DNA from: Paraburkholderia aromaticivorans
GTDB taxonomy: Bacteria; Pseudomonadota; Gammaproteobacteria; Burkholderiales; Burkholderiaceae
Length of the DNA: 64,000 nt
Assembly: GCF_002278075.1 (NCBI RefSeq)
Contig: NZ_CP022990.1
Location: forward strand, 2,852,001 to 2,916,000
Direction of reading: 5' to 3'
Shown piece after piece: positions 56,914 through 64,000 of this stretch. The notes below the pieces were generated by a model. That model saw only the letters and a list, made by a program, of their open reading frames with translations, was not told the DNA's origin and made no database searches. A program made the position numbers and the translations under genes. Each line of letters begins with the position of its first letter. The stretch's first letter is position 1.

Positions 56914-59367
56914 ATGACAGCCGTCGATCTGGAATTCGACCAGCTCAACAGTACCGTCGACGCGCTACGGCGCTCAATTTCCAACCGCATGATGTATGGC
57001 GTCGGCAAGGACGCCGTCACCGCGCATCCGCACGACTGGCTGCACGCCGCGGCACTCGCCGTGCGCGACCGGCTGGTCGCGCGCTGGATGAAGACCACGC
57101 GCCTGCAATACGAACAGGACGTCAAACGCGTCTACTACCTGTCGATGGAATTCCTGATCGGCCGGACCTTTACGAACGCCTTGCTGGCGCTGGGCATCCA
57201 CGACCAGATGAAGGAAGCGCTGGCGAGTCTGGGCGTCGATATGGACGCCTTGACCGATATCGAGCCGGACGCCGCGCTCGGCAACGGCGGCCTTGGCCGG
57301 CTCGCGGCCTGCTTTCTGGATTCGATGGCGACGCTCGGCATTCCCGGGTTCGGCTATGGCATCCGTTATGAATACGGCATGTTCCGTCAGGAGATCGTCA
57401 ACGGCGAGCAGGTCGAAGCGCCGGACTACTGGTTGCGCGCGGGCAATCCGTGGGAGTTTCCGCGGCCGGAAGTCACGTACATGGTTCATTTCGGCGGTCG
57501 CACGGTGCAGCGTGGCGAACAGGTCGAATGGATCGACACGGAGCACGTGAACGCCACCGCTTACGACACCGTCATTCCCGGTTACGACACGGACGCGACC
57601 AACACCCTGCGCCTGTGGTCGGCGCGCGCGACCGAAGAACTCGATCTGGGCGCGTTCAATCGCGGCGACTACCGCAACGCGGTCGACACGAAGAACATGT
57701 CGGAGAACGTCTCGCGCCTGCTGTACCCCGACGACTCGACACCGGCCGGCCGCGAGCTGCGTCTGCGTCAGGAGTACTTCTTCGTTTCGGCGACCATGCA
57801 GGATCTGATTCGCCGCTATCAGCGCACGCACAGCACGTTCGGGCGCTTCTCCGAAAAGGTGGCGGTGCATCTGAACGATACGCACCCCGTGCTGGCCATT
57901 CCCGAACTGATGCGTTTGCTGGTGGACGTCCACCATCTGCATTGGGACAAGGCGTGGAAGCATGTCACGCAGATCTTCTCGTACACGAACCACACGTTGA
58001 TGCCCGAAGCGCTCGAAACGTGGGATGTCGAGATGCTTTCGCGCCTGTTGCCGCGGCACCTCGAGATCATCTTCGAGATCAACGCGCAGTTCCTCAAGCA
58101 CGTCAGCGAGCACTCGGGTCATGACGGCGAGATGATTCGCCGCATTTCGCTCGTCGACGAATATGGGCAGCGGCGCGTGCGGATGGCGTATCTGGCGATC
58201 GTCGCGAGCCAGAAGGTGAACGGCGTGTCGAAGCTGCATTCGCAATTGATGACCCGCGACATCTTCGCCGACTTCGCGCGCATCTATCCGGACCGCTTCA
58301 CCAATGTGACCAACGGCATCACGCCGCGCCGCTGGCTCGCCCAGGCGAGCCCGTCGCTGTCGTCGCTGATCGACCAGCAGATCGGCAAGCACTGGCGCAC
58401 CAATCTGTTCGAACTGGAGCAGCTGCGCAACCTGCGTAACGACAGCGGCTTTGTCGAAGCCTTTCGCGAAGCGAAGCGGCAGAACAAACTGCGGCTCGTG
58501 CACCGCCTTGCGCATCACACCAAGCTGCGTTTCGATCCGGATGCGCTCTTCGATCTGCAGGTCAAGCGTATTCACGAGTACAAGCGGCAACTGCTCAATG
58601 TGCTGCACGTGATCGTGCGCTATAACCAGATTCGCGCGAATCCCGAACGCGACTGGGTGCCTCGCGTGGTGCTGTTCGCCGGCAAGGCCGCGTCCGCGTA
58701 CCGGATGGCCAAGACGATCATCAAGCTGATCGGCGACGTCAGTGAGAAGGTCAATCACGATCCGCTGATCGGCGACCGGCTGAAAGTGGTGTTCGTGCCG
58801 AACTACGGCGTCAGCGTGGCAGAACTGATCATTCCTGCGGCCGATCTGTCGGAGCAGATTTCGATGGCCGGCACGGAAGCATCGGGCACCGGCAACATGA
58901 AGCTCGCGCTCAATGGCGCGTTGACCATCGGCACGATGGACGGCGCGAACATCGAGATCTGCGACGCGGTGGGACGCGAGAACATCTTCATCTTCGGCCA
59001 TACTGCCGACGAGGTGGACAACCTGCGCGCCACCGGCTACCGGCCACGGCAGATCTACGAAGAGAATCCCGAACTGCGCATGGCGCTCGACCAGATCCGC
59101 ACGGGCTTCTTCTCGCCGGACGATCCGCTGCGCTTCTCGGATATTTTCCACACGCTGGTCGACTGGGGCGATCACTACATGGTGCTGGCCGATTTCGCCG
59201 CGTTTGCGAAGGCGCAGGACGAGGTGGACGCGCGCTTCGTCGACAAGCGCGCATGGACCGAAAGCGCGATCGAGAACGTGGCGGGCATGGGGCAGTTTTC
59301 GTCGGATCGCACCATCGGCGAATATGCACGCAACATCTGGCATGTGAGTCCGCTGGAAATTGGATAG
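56914..59367 (+). CDS. glgP: Glycogen/starch phosphorylase
   Basis: The 817-residue protein is the normal length. It has YYLSMEFLIGRTFTNALLA near residue 73, DAALGNGGLGRLAACFLDSMATL, NVTNGITPRRWL, KRIHEYKRQLLNVLHV and the PLP-lysine motif EASGTGNMKLALNGALTIGT, then DGANIEI. It removes glucose from alpha-1,4-glucan as glucose 1-phosphate using PLP. No other glg gene lies near. CCGGAGG is the ribosome-binding site. Confidence 0.96.
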   Translation: MTAVDLEFDQLNSTVDALRRSISNRMMYGVGKDAVTAHPHDWLHAAALAVRDRLVARWMKTTRLQYEQDVKRVYYLSMEFLIGRTFTNALLALGIHDQMKEALASLGVDMDALTDIEPDAALGNGGLGRLAACFLDSMATLGIPGFGYGIRYEYGMFRQEIVNGEQVEAPDYWLRAGNPWEFPRPEVTYMVHFGGRTVQRGEQVEWIDTEHVNATAYDTVIPGYDTDATNTLRLWSARATEELDLGAFNRGDYRNAVDTKNMSENVSRLLYPDDSTPAGRELRLRQEYFFVSATMQDLIRRYQRTHSTFGRFSEKVAVHLNDTHPVLAIPELMRLLVDVHHLHWDKAWKHVTQIFSYTNHTLMPEALETWDVEMLSRLLPRHLEIIFEINAQFLKHVSEHSGHDGEMIRRISLVDEYGQRRVRMAYLAIVASQKVNGVSKLHSQLMTRDIFADFARIYPDRFTNVTNGITPRRWLAQASPSLSSLIDQQIGKHWRTNLFELEQLRNLRNDSGFVEAFREAKRQNKLRLVHRLAHHTKLRFDPDALFDLQVKRIHEYKRQLLNVLHVIVRYNQIRANPERDWVPRVVLFAGKAASAYRMAKTIIKLIGDVSEKVNHDPLIGDRLKVVFVPNYGVSVAELIIPAADLSEQISMAGTEASGTGNMKLALNGALTIGTMDGANIEICDAVGRENIFIFGHTADEVDNLRATGYRPRQIYEENPELRMALDQIRTGFFSPDDPLRFSDIFHTLVDWGDHYMVLADFAAFAKAQDEVDARFVDKRAWTESAIENVAGMGQFSSDRTIGEYARNIWHVSPLEIG

Positions 59368-59411
59368 CAAATAGCGGACGGATTGCCCTCGTTGCAGTAC
59401 GGACGCGGAAG

Positions 59412-59442
59412 GGCCGCGCGATTGCGTCGCGCGGCCGTTTTC
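59412..59442 (+). terminator. Rho-independent terminator after glgP
   Basis: GGCCGCGCGA (59412-59421) and TCGCGCGGCC (59427-59436) form a ten-base-pair stem with a five-base loop, followed by GTTTTC, 45 bp past the glgP stop and ahead of the converging DUF3443 gene. Confidence 0.8.
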
Positions 59443-59477
59443 ATTCTCGCCTGTTGTCGCGGTCGCGGCCGCCGCGA

Positions 59478-60569
59478 CTATTGCGCGAGTTTTTCAACCT
59501 CGCGCGCGGCACGCAGGCCCAACTGGCCGTGCGGGAAGTCGAACAGCACGTCGATATTCTGCATGCCCATCAGGCCGATCACGATGCGCTCGGCGCCCGG
59601 TCTGGCCTTCACGATCGTCACCTGCGCGCCCTCATAGCGATGCACCCATTTCCCCGAGCCAACCGCCACGTTGTAGTTGCCCTGATTGAGCACCTTGCCG
59701 ATGTCGTCGTCGCCAGTCCAGTTCGGCGCCTTGTCCATTTCGATGCGGATCATGTCACTGCTGGCCGTGGCGAACACCAGCGGCGCGCAAAAGGTCATCT
59801 TGTCACCCACGTTGACGCAACCTCTCGGCCATTGCGCGGTGCCGTCCGCGAGTACGGTCATCGGCACCATCGCGTAGTCCTTCGTGAGCGCGCTCGACGG
59901 ACTCAGCACCAGGAAGGGCTTCGCGAAGTTCGCGTGCACCAGATAGCGCTGGCCGATGTTGCCGGGCAAAGCACGCAGCGGTTGCGTGCAGCACGTGTCG
60001 TCCGGTTGCGCGGCGCCCACGCCGAAAAGCCCCGAAAAGGCCCAGCCGAATTCAGCGGTATAGCCGTCCATGCCCACGCAGCGGCGGGAGGTGGACTGGC
60101 AGTTCACCACGTCGACGGCTTGCGCGTCGATCTGTGCCGGCTTCGTCCCGGCAATGCTCAGCGGCAATTTCACGGCCGCGCCGGAGACTTGAGCGCCGTT
60201 CGTCAACGGCAGCGAACTGACCGGCCCGGCGTTCGGATAACCGCTGCCTGGCAGGACCGACTTCAGCACGCGCACGCCTTGCGTGCCCGTGTCGAGTGCG
60301 ACATAGACCGCCTTGCCGTCGAGTTGAATCGGCAGTCCGAGGCGCGCCTGATCCTTGTCGGCGCGCTCCACTTGCAGCGGAATCAGCAGGCCGTCATTGC
60401 CGCCGTTGATCAGGGAGGCGGCCGGCGCGGGCGGCGTGGGCGTGGGGAAGGTAACGGCGCAGCCGCTTAGCGCAACGAGCGCACCAGTGACGACGAGTGC
60501 GGCCGCGCCGAACCGGCGCCCGCTGAGACGCAAATGCCGGCGCGCGGCGCCGGAAGACGACAGGAACAT
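59478..60569 (-). CDS. DUF3443 lipoprotein with aspartyl-protease-like motif
   Basis: The 363-residue protein has a lipoprotein signal with lipobox LSGC near residue 37, and a core beginning LLIPLQVERADKDQARLG, then the YVALDTGTQGVRV strand that resembles the active-site D-T-G of aspartic peptidases. It also has conserved Cys pairs (CQSTSRRC and CCTQ) and ends with GLMGMQNIDVLFDFPHGQLGLR. DUF3443 proteins are common in Burkholderiaceae, with no proven activity. It converges on glgP. Confidence 0.85.
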   Translation of the reverse strand: MFLSSSGAARRHLRLSGRRFGAAALVVTGALVALSGCAVTFPTPTPPAPAASLINGGNDGLLIPLQVERADKDQARLGLPIQLDGKAVYVALDTGTQGVRVLKSVLPGSGYPNAGPVSSLPLTNGAQVSGAAVKLPLSIAGTKPAQIDAQAVDVVNCQSTSRRCVGMDGYTAEFGWAFSGLFGVGAAQPDDTCCTQPLRALPGNIGQRYLVHANFAKPFLVLSPSSALTKDYAMVPMTVLADGTAQWPRGCVNVGDKMTFCAPLVFATASSDMIRIEMDKAPNWTGDDDIGKVLNQGNYNVAVGSGKWVHRYEGAQVTIVKARPGAERIVIGLMGMQNIDVLFDFPHGQLGLRAAREVEKLAQ

Positions 60570-60820
60570 AGATCACGCTTTGCAAAAAGGCGGTCCCTGG
60601 TGAAGGCGAGGCATCGCGAGCCGCGAGGCGGATAGTTCGCCGGCGCAATCTCACGGGATTGCGCCGGCGTGGACCGTGAAACCGCGACGCTCGCAGGCCT
60701 GCCGAAGGGAACACGCAATAACAGGAGCGGCGACTCTACATGGCCGCTCGAGTGCAATTGCAAAGATGTGTGAAGGTTTGCATGCGCGTGCCAGCCGGCG
60801 CGTGCAAGTCTCGATCGACG

Positions 60821-61174
60821 TCAATGTTCGCGCGGACGGCGGATCACGGTTGCCCGTGCGCGGCCGAGCGTAGCGTGATCGAGCGCGGCGGTCAGCAGGC
60901 CGATCACGTCGTCGAGGCTGCGCGAAGTCACTTCCACACGAAACGTCACGCGCTCGCGTTGCTGATCGATGGTGACGACATAGAGACGCAGATCTTCGCC
61001 GAGCGCGGCGTGCAGCGCGCGCCGTCCGTTGGCCGACGAGGTGCCGGGCACGGTGACGTCGATAATGACGAGCGGCACGACGACATGCGTGCGGCGTGCC
61101 ATACGTGCCATACGAGGCGTGCGCGAGTTGCGCGTGACGGGGAGATCGGACGTTGCGACGGAAGTGAGCATCAT
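60821..61174 (-). CDS. Hypothetical protein, ACT/ferredoxin-like C-terminal region
   Basis: The frame encodes 117 residues from the ATG at 61174; a GTG at 61213 would add 13. The second half, beginning at THVVVPLVIIDVTVPG and followed by LRLYVVTIDQQRERVTFRVEVTSRSLDDVIGLLTAALDHA, looks like a small beta-alpha-beta domain. I recognise no family and neither start has a clear ribosome-binding site, so this call is modest. The region before it (60570-60820) holds nothing I can name. Confidence 0.5.
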   Translation of the reverse strand: MMLTSVATSDLPVTRNSRTPRMARMARRTHVVVPLVIIDVTVPGTSSANGRRALHAALGEDLRLYVVTIDQQRERVTFRVEVTSRSLDDVIGLLTAALDHATLGRARATVIRRPREH

Positions 61175-61313
61175 GATTGCGCCGACCGGGCGGCCGGCGC
61201 GCGTTGTTGACACCAGACCACTCTAACGATGCACACCTCAAGGACGCGCAAAAGCTGCTGCGCGGCGAATCAAATTTGTGTTAACGCCCGGGCGGCAACT
61301 TGACGCATCCTAT

Positions 61314-61420
61314 GCCACGAGCCACGAGCCACGAGCCACGAGCCACGAGCCACGAGCCACGAGCCACGAGCCACGAGCCACGAGCCACGAGCCACGAGCC
61401 ACGAGCCACGAGCCACGAGC
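61314..61420. repeat. Fifteen-copy heptanucleotide tandem repeat (GCCACGA)
   Basis: The unit GCCACGA is repeated exactly fifteen times in a row from 61314 to 61418, with a partial unit to 61420. It starts about 140 bp downstream of the gene at 60821-61174 (minus) and ends 19 bp past the stop of the minus-strand gene at 61440-61829. Because seven is not a multiple of three, each frame reads a seven-residue repeat. It is not a CRISPR: there are no spacers. Repeats like this change copy number by slippage. Confidence 0.95.
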
Positions 61421-61439
61421 GCCCTGGCCGAGCGCGGGA

Positions 61440-61829
61440 TCAGACCTTCGGCGCCGCGGCCGCGCTCTTCGCCTCGTTCACGGCCGCGCCCACGCGTTCG
61501 ACGAATTCGCGATCGGTGCTCATCAGCGCCTCGCGCTCGCCATTCGCGGTTTGCACCATCAGACGATGGGTAACGTCCTGGGTCGCCCAGGTGAGCCAGC
61601 CGACCACGGCCAGCATCGTGCCGCAAACCATGCCCACCGGCGAGCGCAATATCGCGCCGGCAATCGCGCCGGCGACACCGACGAGCGAAATCGCGACTGG
61701 CAAGACCTTGTTCTTCTGCACGGTGACGACCTGCACGCTCACGATGTCGCGCAGCGGAAAGACCTGGCCGGCGGACGAGAGCGCATTGCGCGTGACCGAC
61801 ACGCCACGATCATTGAAAGGGGTTTCCAT
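61440..61829 (-). CDS. DUF6232-like membrane protein
   Basis: The 129-residue protein opens METPFNDRGVSVTRNAL and has the block FPLRDIVSVQVVTVQKNKV, then two hydrophobic helices (AGAILRSPVGMVCGTMLAVVGWLTWA) and a C-terminal helix. The pattern resembles DUF6232 proteins, a match from memory. Function is unknown. The ATG at 61829 was preferred over a TTG at 61853. The heptanucleotide repeat begins 19 bp past its stop on the minus strand. Confidence 0.7.
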   Translation of the reverse strand: METPFNDRGVSVTRNALSSAGQVFPLRDIVSVQVVTVQKNKVLPVAISLVGVAGAIAGAILRSPVGMVCGTMLAVVGWLTWATQDVTHRLMVQTANGEREALMSTDREFVERVGAAVNEAKSAAAAPKV

Positions 61830-61964
61830 CGAGTCCAGTTCAAGCGGTAGCAAAGGGCGCAGCGTACCAGACTTCAGATTCCTGAAGTTGCCGGAATTCT
61901 TGACCTCCGTCAGGCCAGACGGTGCTGCCGCAAGATCCTGAAAGAATCCGCCGCGCCCGGCGCT

Positions 61965-62645
61965 TTACGCCAGTGCGGCGATACGCGCGCCGAGCCAGCC
62001 ACGCAGCGCGGCGACTTCTTCGCCACACACGGAATGCTCCATCGCATACGCATGCCACTCGACCTTGCTGCCCTGCGCGAGCGCGAAGTCGCGCGCGGCC
62101 TCGCCGAGCTGGATCGGCAAGACCTCGTCGTACTCGCCGTGCGCGGCAAAGATCGGCGTGCCGTGGTTCGCGGGCGCGAGGCGGCGCTCGACGAAAGCTC
62201 TCGAGGGCAGGTAACCGGACATGACGACCAACCCGCCAAGCGTCGCCGCGTGGGTGAGCCCCGCTGTGTACGTCATCGCGCCGCCTTGCGAGAACCCCGC
62301 AAGGAATATCTTCGAGCTCGGAATGCCGCGCGCGTTCTGCCCGGCGATCAGTTGTCTCACGGTCGCGCACGACGCTTCGATGCCCGCCTCGTCGACCTGC
62401 CGGTCGATCGACTGGAATGAGCGGATGTCGTACCACGCGCGCATCACGTAACCGCCGTTCGCGGTCACGGCCATCTCGGGCGCGTTGGGAAACACGAAAC
62501 GCACGGCGGGTCCGTTGGCGAGGCGCAGTTCCGGAACCAGCGGCACAAAGTCGTTGGCGTCGGCGCCGAGACCGTGCAGCAGGATCACGGCGAATTCAGG
62601 ATTCGGTGCGGTTTCGATTTCGATGGTCTGCGGCGTGGTGGTCAT
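61965..62645 (-). CDS. Carboxylesterase/phospholipase (alpha/beta hydrolase)
   Basis: The 226-residue protein is a small alpha/beta hydrolase of the phospholipase/carboxylesterase type: VILLHGLGADANDFVPLVPEL near residue 20, the nucleophile in AGFSQGGAMTYTAGL, the Asp in HGEYDEVLPIQLGE and the His in AYAMEHSVCGEE. Length and motifs fit the YpfH-like group that cleaves short ester substrates in the cytoplasm. It lies 135 bp from the DUF6232-like gene and 136 bp from the second hydrolase, all on the same strand. Confidence 0.92.
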   Translation of the reverse strand: MTTTPQTIEIETAPNPEFAVILLHGLGADANDFVPLVPELRLANGPAVRFVFPNAPEMAVTANGGYVMRAWYDIRSFQSIDRQVDEAGIEASCATVRQLIAGQNARGIPSSKIFLAGFSQGGAMTYTAGLTHAATLGGLVVMSGYLPSRAFVERRLAPANHGTPIFAAHGEYDEVLPIQLGEAARDFALAQGSKVEWHAYAMEHSVCGEEVAALRGWLGARIAALA

Positions 62646-62780
62646 GGCGTACTACTCCCTGGCGTCGGCATGGTCGGATGAGCGGGATCGAAACCAGCAC
62701 GATACCGCATAGCGTACGAGCCAGATCAGCCGCGGCGCGAGTCTCGACGACACCCGCGCCGCGGCCGCGTGCCAAAGGCG

Positions 62781-63806
62781 TTACTGCAGACGTTGCTTGA
62801 GTTCGTTAGCCAGTTGCCGCGTGGCCGCTTTGGTCGGTGCATCCTCGGCCAGCGCGTTCAGCAAACCGAAGTCGTGAATCGTGCCGTCGTAACGGACGGT
62901 GGCCACTTCGTCACCGGCTGCGTCGAGCTTGCGTCCATACGCCTCGCCTTCGTCACGCAACACGTCGGACTCGGCGACCTGAATCAGCGCAGGCGGCAAG
63001 CCTTTCAACTGTTCCGTCGTAGCGCGCAGCGGCGACGCGTAGATCTCGTTGCGCTGCTTCGGATCTTTCGTGTAGGCGTCCCAGAACCACTTCATCATCG
63101 GCCGGGTCAGGAAGTGGCCCTGCTGGAACTGATTGTACGAACCGTCGTTGAAATTGTTGTCGGTGACGGGCCACATCAGTCCCTGGAAGCGGATCGCCGG
63201 GCCTTGCTTGTCTTTCGCCATCAGGCTCACCACCGCGGCCATGTTGCCGCCGACACTGTTGCCCACCACGGCGAGGCGATTGCCGTCGACGCCGATCTCG
63301 CCGCCGTGCGCGGCAACCCACTTCGTGGCGGCGTAAGCCTGATTGATCGCGACCGGATAGCGGGCCTCCGGCGAAGGTGTGTAGTTCACGAACACCGCCA
63401 CGGCGCCCGACTGAACCACCAGATCACGCACCAGGCGCTCATGAGTCTGGAAGTCGCCGAGGATCCAGCCGCCGCCGTGGAAGAACATGAAGACGGGCAA
63501 CGTCCCGCTCGCGCCGTGCGGACGGACGATGGTCAGCGGCACGCTGACGCCGTCCTGCTCGATGGTGCGGTTGGAGACGTCGATGCCCGACAGATCGACT
63601 TTCACGCCGTTCTGCGCATCGACCAGAATTTGCCGCGCCTGGGCGGGCGGCAAGGTATTGATCGCGGGGCCCTTGCCGCTGTTCAGCGCGTGCAGGAAAC
63701 CGGACGTTACGCGGTCGGGCGTGGCTTGTGAAGCGGGGCTTGCCGCAAAAGCCGAACCGAAGGCGAAGGCAGAGGCCAGCAGCACGGGGACGAACTTGAT
63801 CTTCAT
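62781..63806 (-). CDS. Exported alpha/beta hydrolase (HSL-like esterase)
   Basis: The 341-residue protein has a signal peptide (MKIKFVPVLLASAFAFGSAF, cleavage after FAA), the oxyanion motif FMFFHGGGWILGDF, the nucleophile in VVGNSVGGNMAAV, an Asp in AESDVLRDEGE and a His in GTIHDFGLLNAL. This is the hormone-sensitive-lipase family of esterases, here exported. The ATG at 63806 starts the signal peptide. It is the second of two hydrolase genes on the minus strand and follows the ohr gene by 43 bp. Confidence 0.9.
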   Translation of the reverse strand: MKIKFVPVLLASAFAFGSAFAASPASQATPDRVTSGFLHALNSGKGPAINTLPPAQARQILVDAQNGVKVDLSGIDVSNRTIEQDGVSVPLTIVRPHGASGTLPVFMFFHGGGWILGDFQTHERLVRDLVVQSGAVAVFVNYTPSPEARYPVAINQAYAATKWVAAHGGEIGVDGNRLAVVGNSVGGNMAAVVSLMAKDKQGPAIRFQGLMWPVTDNNFNDGSYNQFQQGHFLTRPMMKWFWDAYTKDPKQRNEIYASPLRATTEQLKGLPPALIQVAESDVLRDEGEAYGRKLDAAGDEVATVRYDGTIHDFGLLNALAEDAPTKAATRQLANELKQRLQ

Positions 63807-63849
63807 GATGAACTCCGGGTAACTCAATAGATTGGAAAAAGATTTCGGA

Positions 63850-64000
63850 TCAGACGAGCGTGAGCGTGACGGCAATGTTGTTGCGCGTGGCGTTCGAGTA
63901 CGGGCATACGATGTGCGCCTTGTCGACAAGCGCCTGCGCCGCGTCCTGGGCCATGCCCGGCAGCGAGATCTTCAACTCCACTTCGATGCCGAACCCGTTG
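63850..64000 (-). CDS. ohr: Organic hydroperoxide resistance protein (Ohr), 5' end missing
   Basis: Only the last 49 codons are present, because the gene continues past the window edge on the minus strand. They encode [42 protein letters not shown] and the end LTLV. The C-P-Y-S-x-A-T-R-x-N-I segment carries the C-terminal active-site Cys of Ohr. Ohr reduces organic hydroperoxides with a dithiol cofactor. The gene lies 43 bp upstream of the esterase gene. Confidence 0.85.
   Translation of the reverse strand, partial: NGFGIEVELKISLPGMAQDAAQALVDKAHIVCPYSNATRNNIAVTLTLV

Noticed and set aside
56974..59370. A 798-codon antisense frame opposite glgP
   Set aside because: It is the mirror of a well-supported gene and encodes low-complexity residues without signals or motifs.
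61314..61420. CRISPR array
   Set aside because: The units are contiguous seven-base repeats with no spacers and no cas genes nearby.
61300..61941. A 213-codon plus-strand frame reading the heptanucleotide array
   Set aside because: The frame exists only because seven-base repeats stay open in all frames, and it runs antisense to the DUF6232-like gene.

Overview
The window looks like chromosomal DNA of a high-GC betaproteobacterium, most likely Paraburkholderia or a close Burkholderiaceae relative. That placement is an inference. It rests on the base composition, on families common in that group (DUF4148, DUF2968 and DUF3443 proteins, a 3-hydroxybutyrate oligomer hydrolase) and on long antisense shadow frames. 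I saw no rRNA, tRNA, insertion sequence, prophage or CRISPR array.

Layout. (1) Positions 1-11362 are an exopolysaccharide operon read rightward. It runs from an export protein cut by the window edge through a tyrosine phosphatase, a Wzc-type chain-length regulator/kinase, UDP-ManNAc dehydrogenase, a flippase, a family 25 glycosyltransferase, a polymerase, a family 4 glycosyltransferase, a secreted polysaccharide lyase and a WecG-family transferase to a hexapeptide acyltransferase. Most genes overlap or nearly touch. (2) 11391-21503 holds housekeeping and signalling genes: two LysE-type exporters, a YigZ protein, an orphan gene behind a perfect LexA box, a DsbA-like isomerase, a diguanylate cyclase, a solitary FtsI-like transpeptidase and a chemoreceptor. 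(3) 22108-26085 is a three-gene phosphonate operon. It encodes a PEP mutase fused to a nucleotidyltransferase, a phosphonopyruvate decarboxylase and a 2-aminoethylphosphonate transaminase, which together predict CMP-activated 2-aminoethylphosphonate made to decorate a lipid or glycan. (4) 26119-37624 carries a PIG-L deacetylase, a UdgX-type uracil-DNA glycosylase behind a second LexA box, a MocA-like enzyme next to a PaoABC-type periplasmic aldehyde oxidoreductase, a 3-hydroxybutyrate oligomer hydrolase and exonuclease III. (5) 37682-45870 has envelope and motility genes, including an isolated motAB pair, an outer-membrane barrel, a DUF2252 protein and a polysaccharide deacetylase. A degraded gltI fragment (about 44816-45058) lies just before an SDR gene. 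(6) 45948-64000 is mostly metabolic: sirtuin, PPOX flavoprotein, methyltransferase, gnd, NlpD-like lipoprotein, threonine aldolase, DHA2 transporter, glycogen phosphorylase, two esterases and the end of ohr.

The points most worth following are the phosphonate operon, which lacks a visible transferase; two near-consensus LexA sites, one of them on an uncharacterised 122-residue protein; a 15-copy heptanucleotide tandem repeat beside a DUF6232-like gene; a cluster of six copies of a 14-bp motif in two opposing groups between udgX and mocA; and the gltI remnant. Start sites were chosen from ribosome-binding sites and family alignment from memory; no database search was run.
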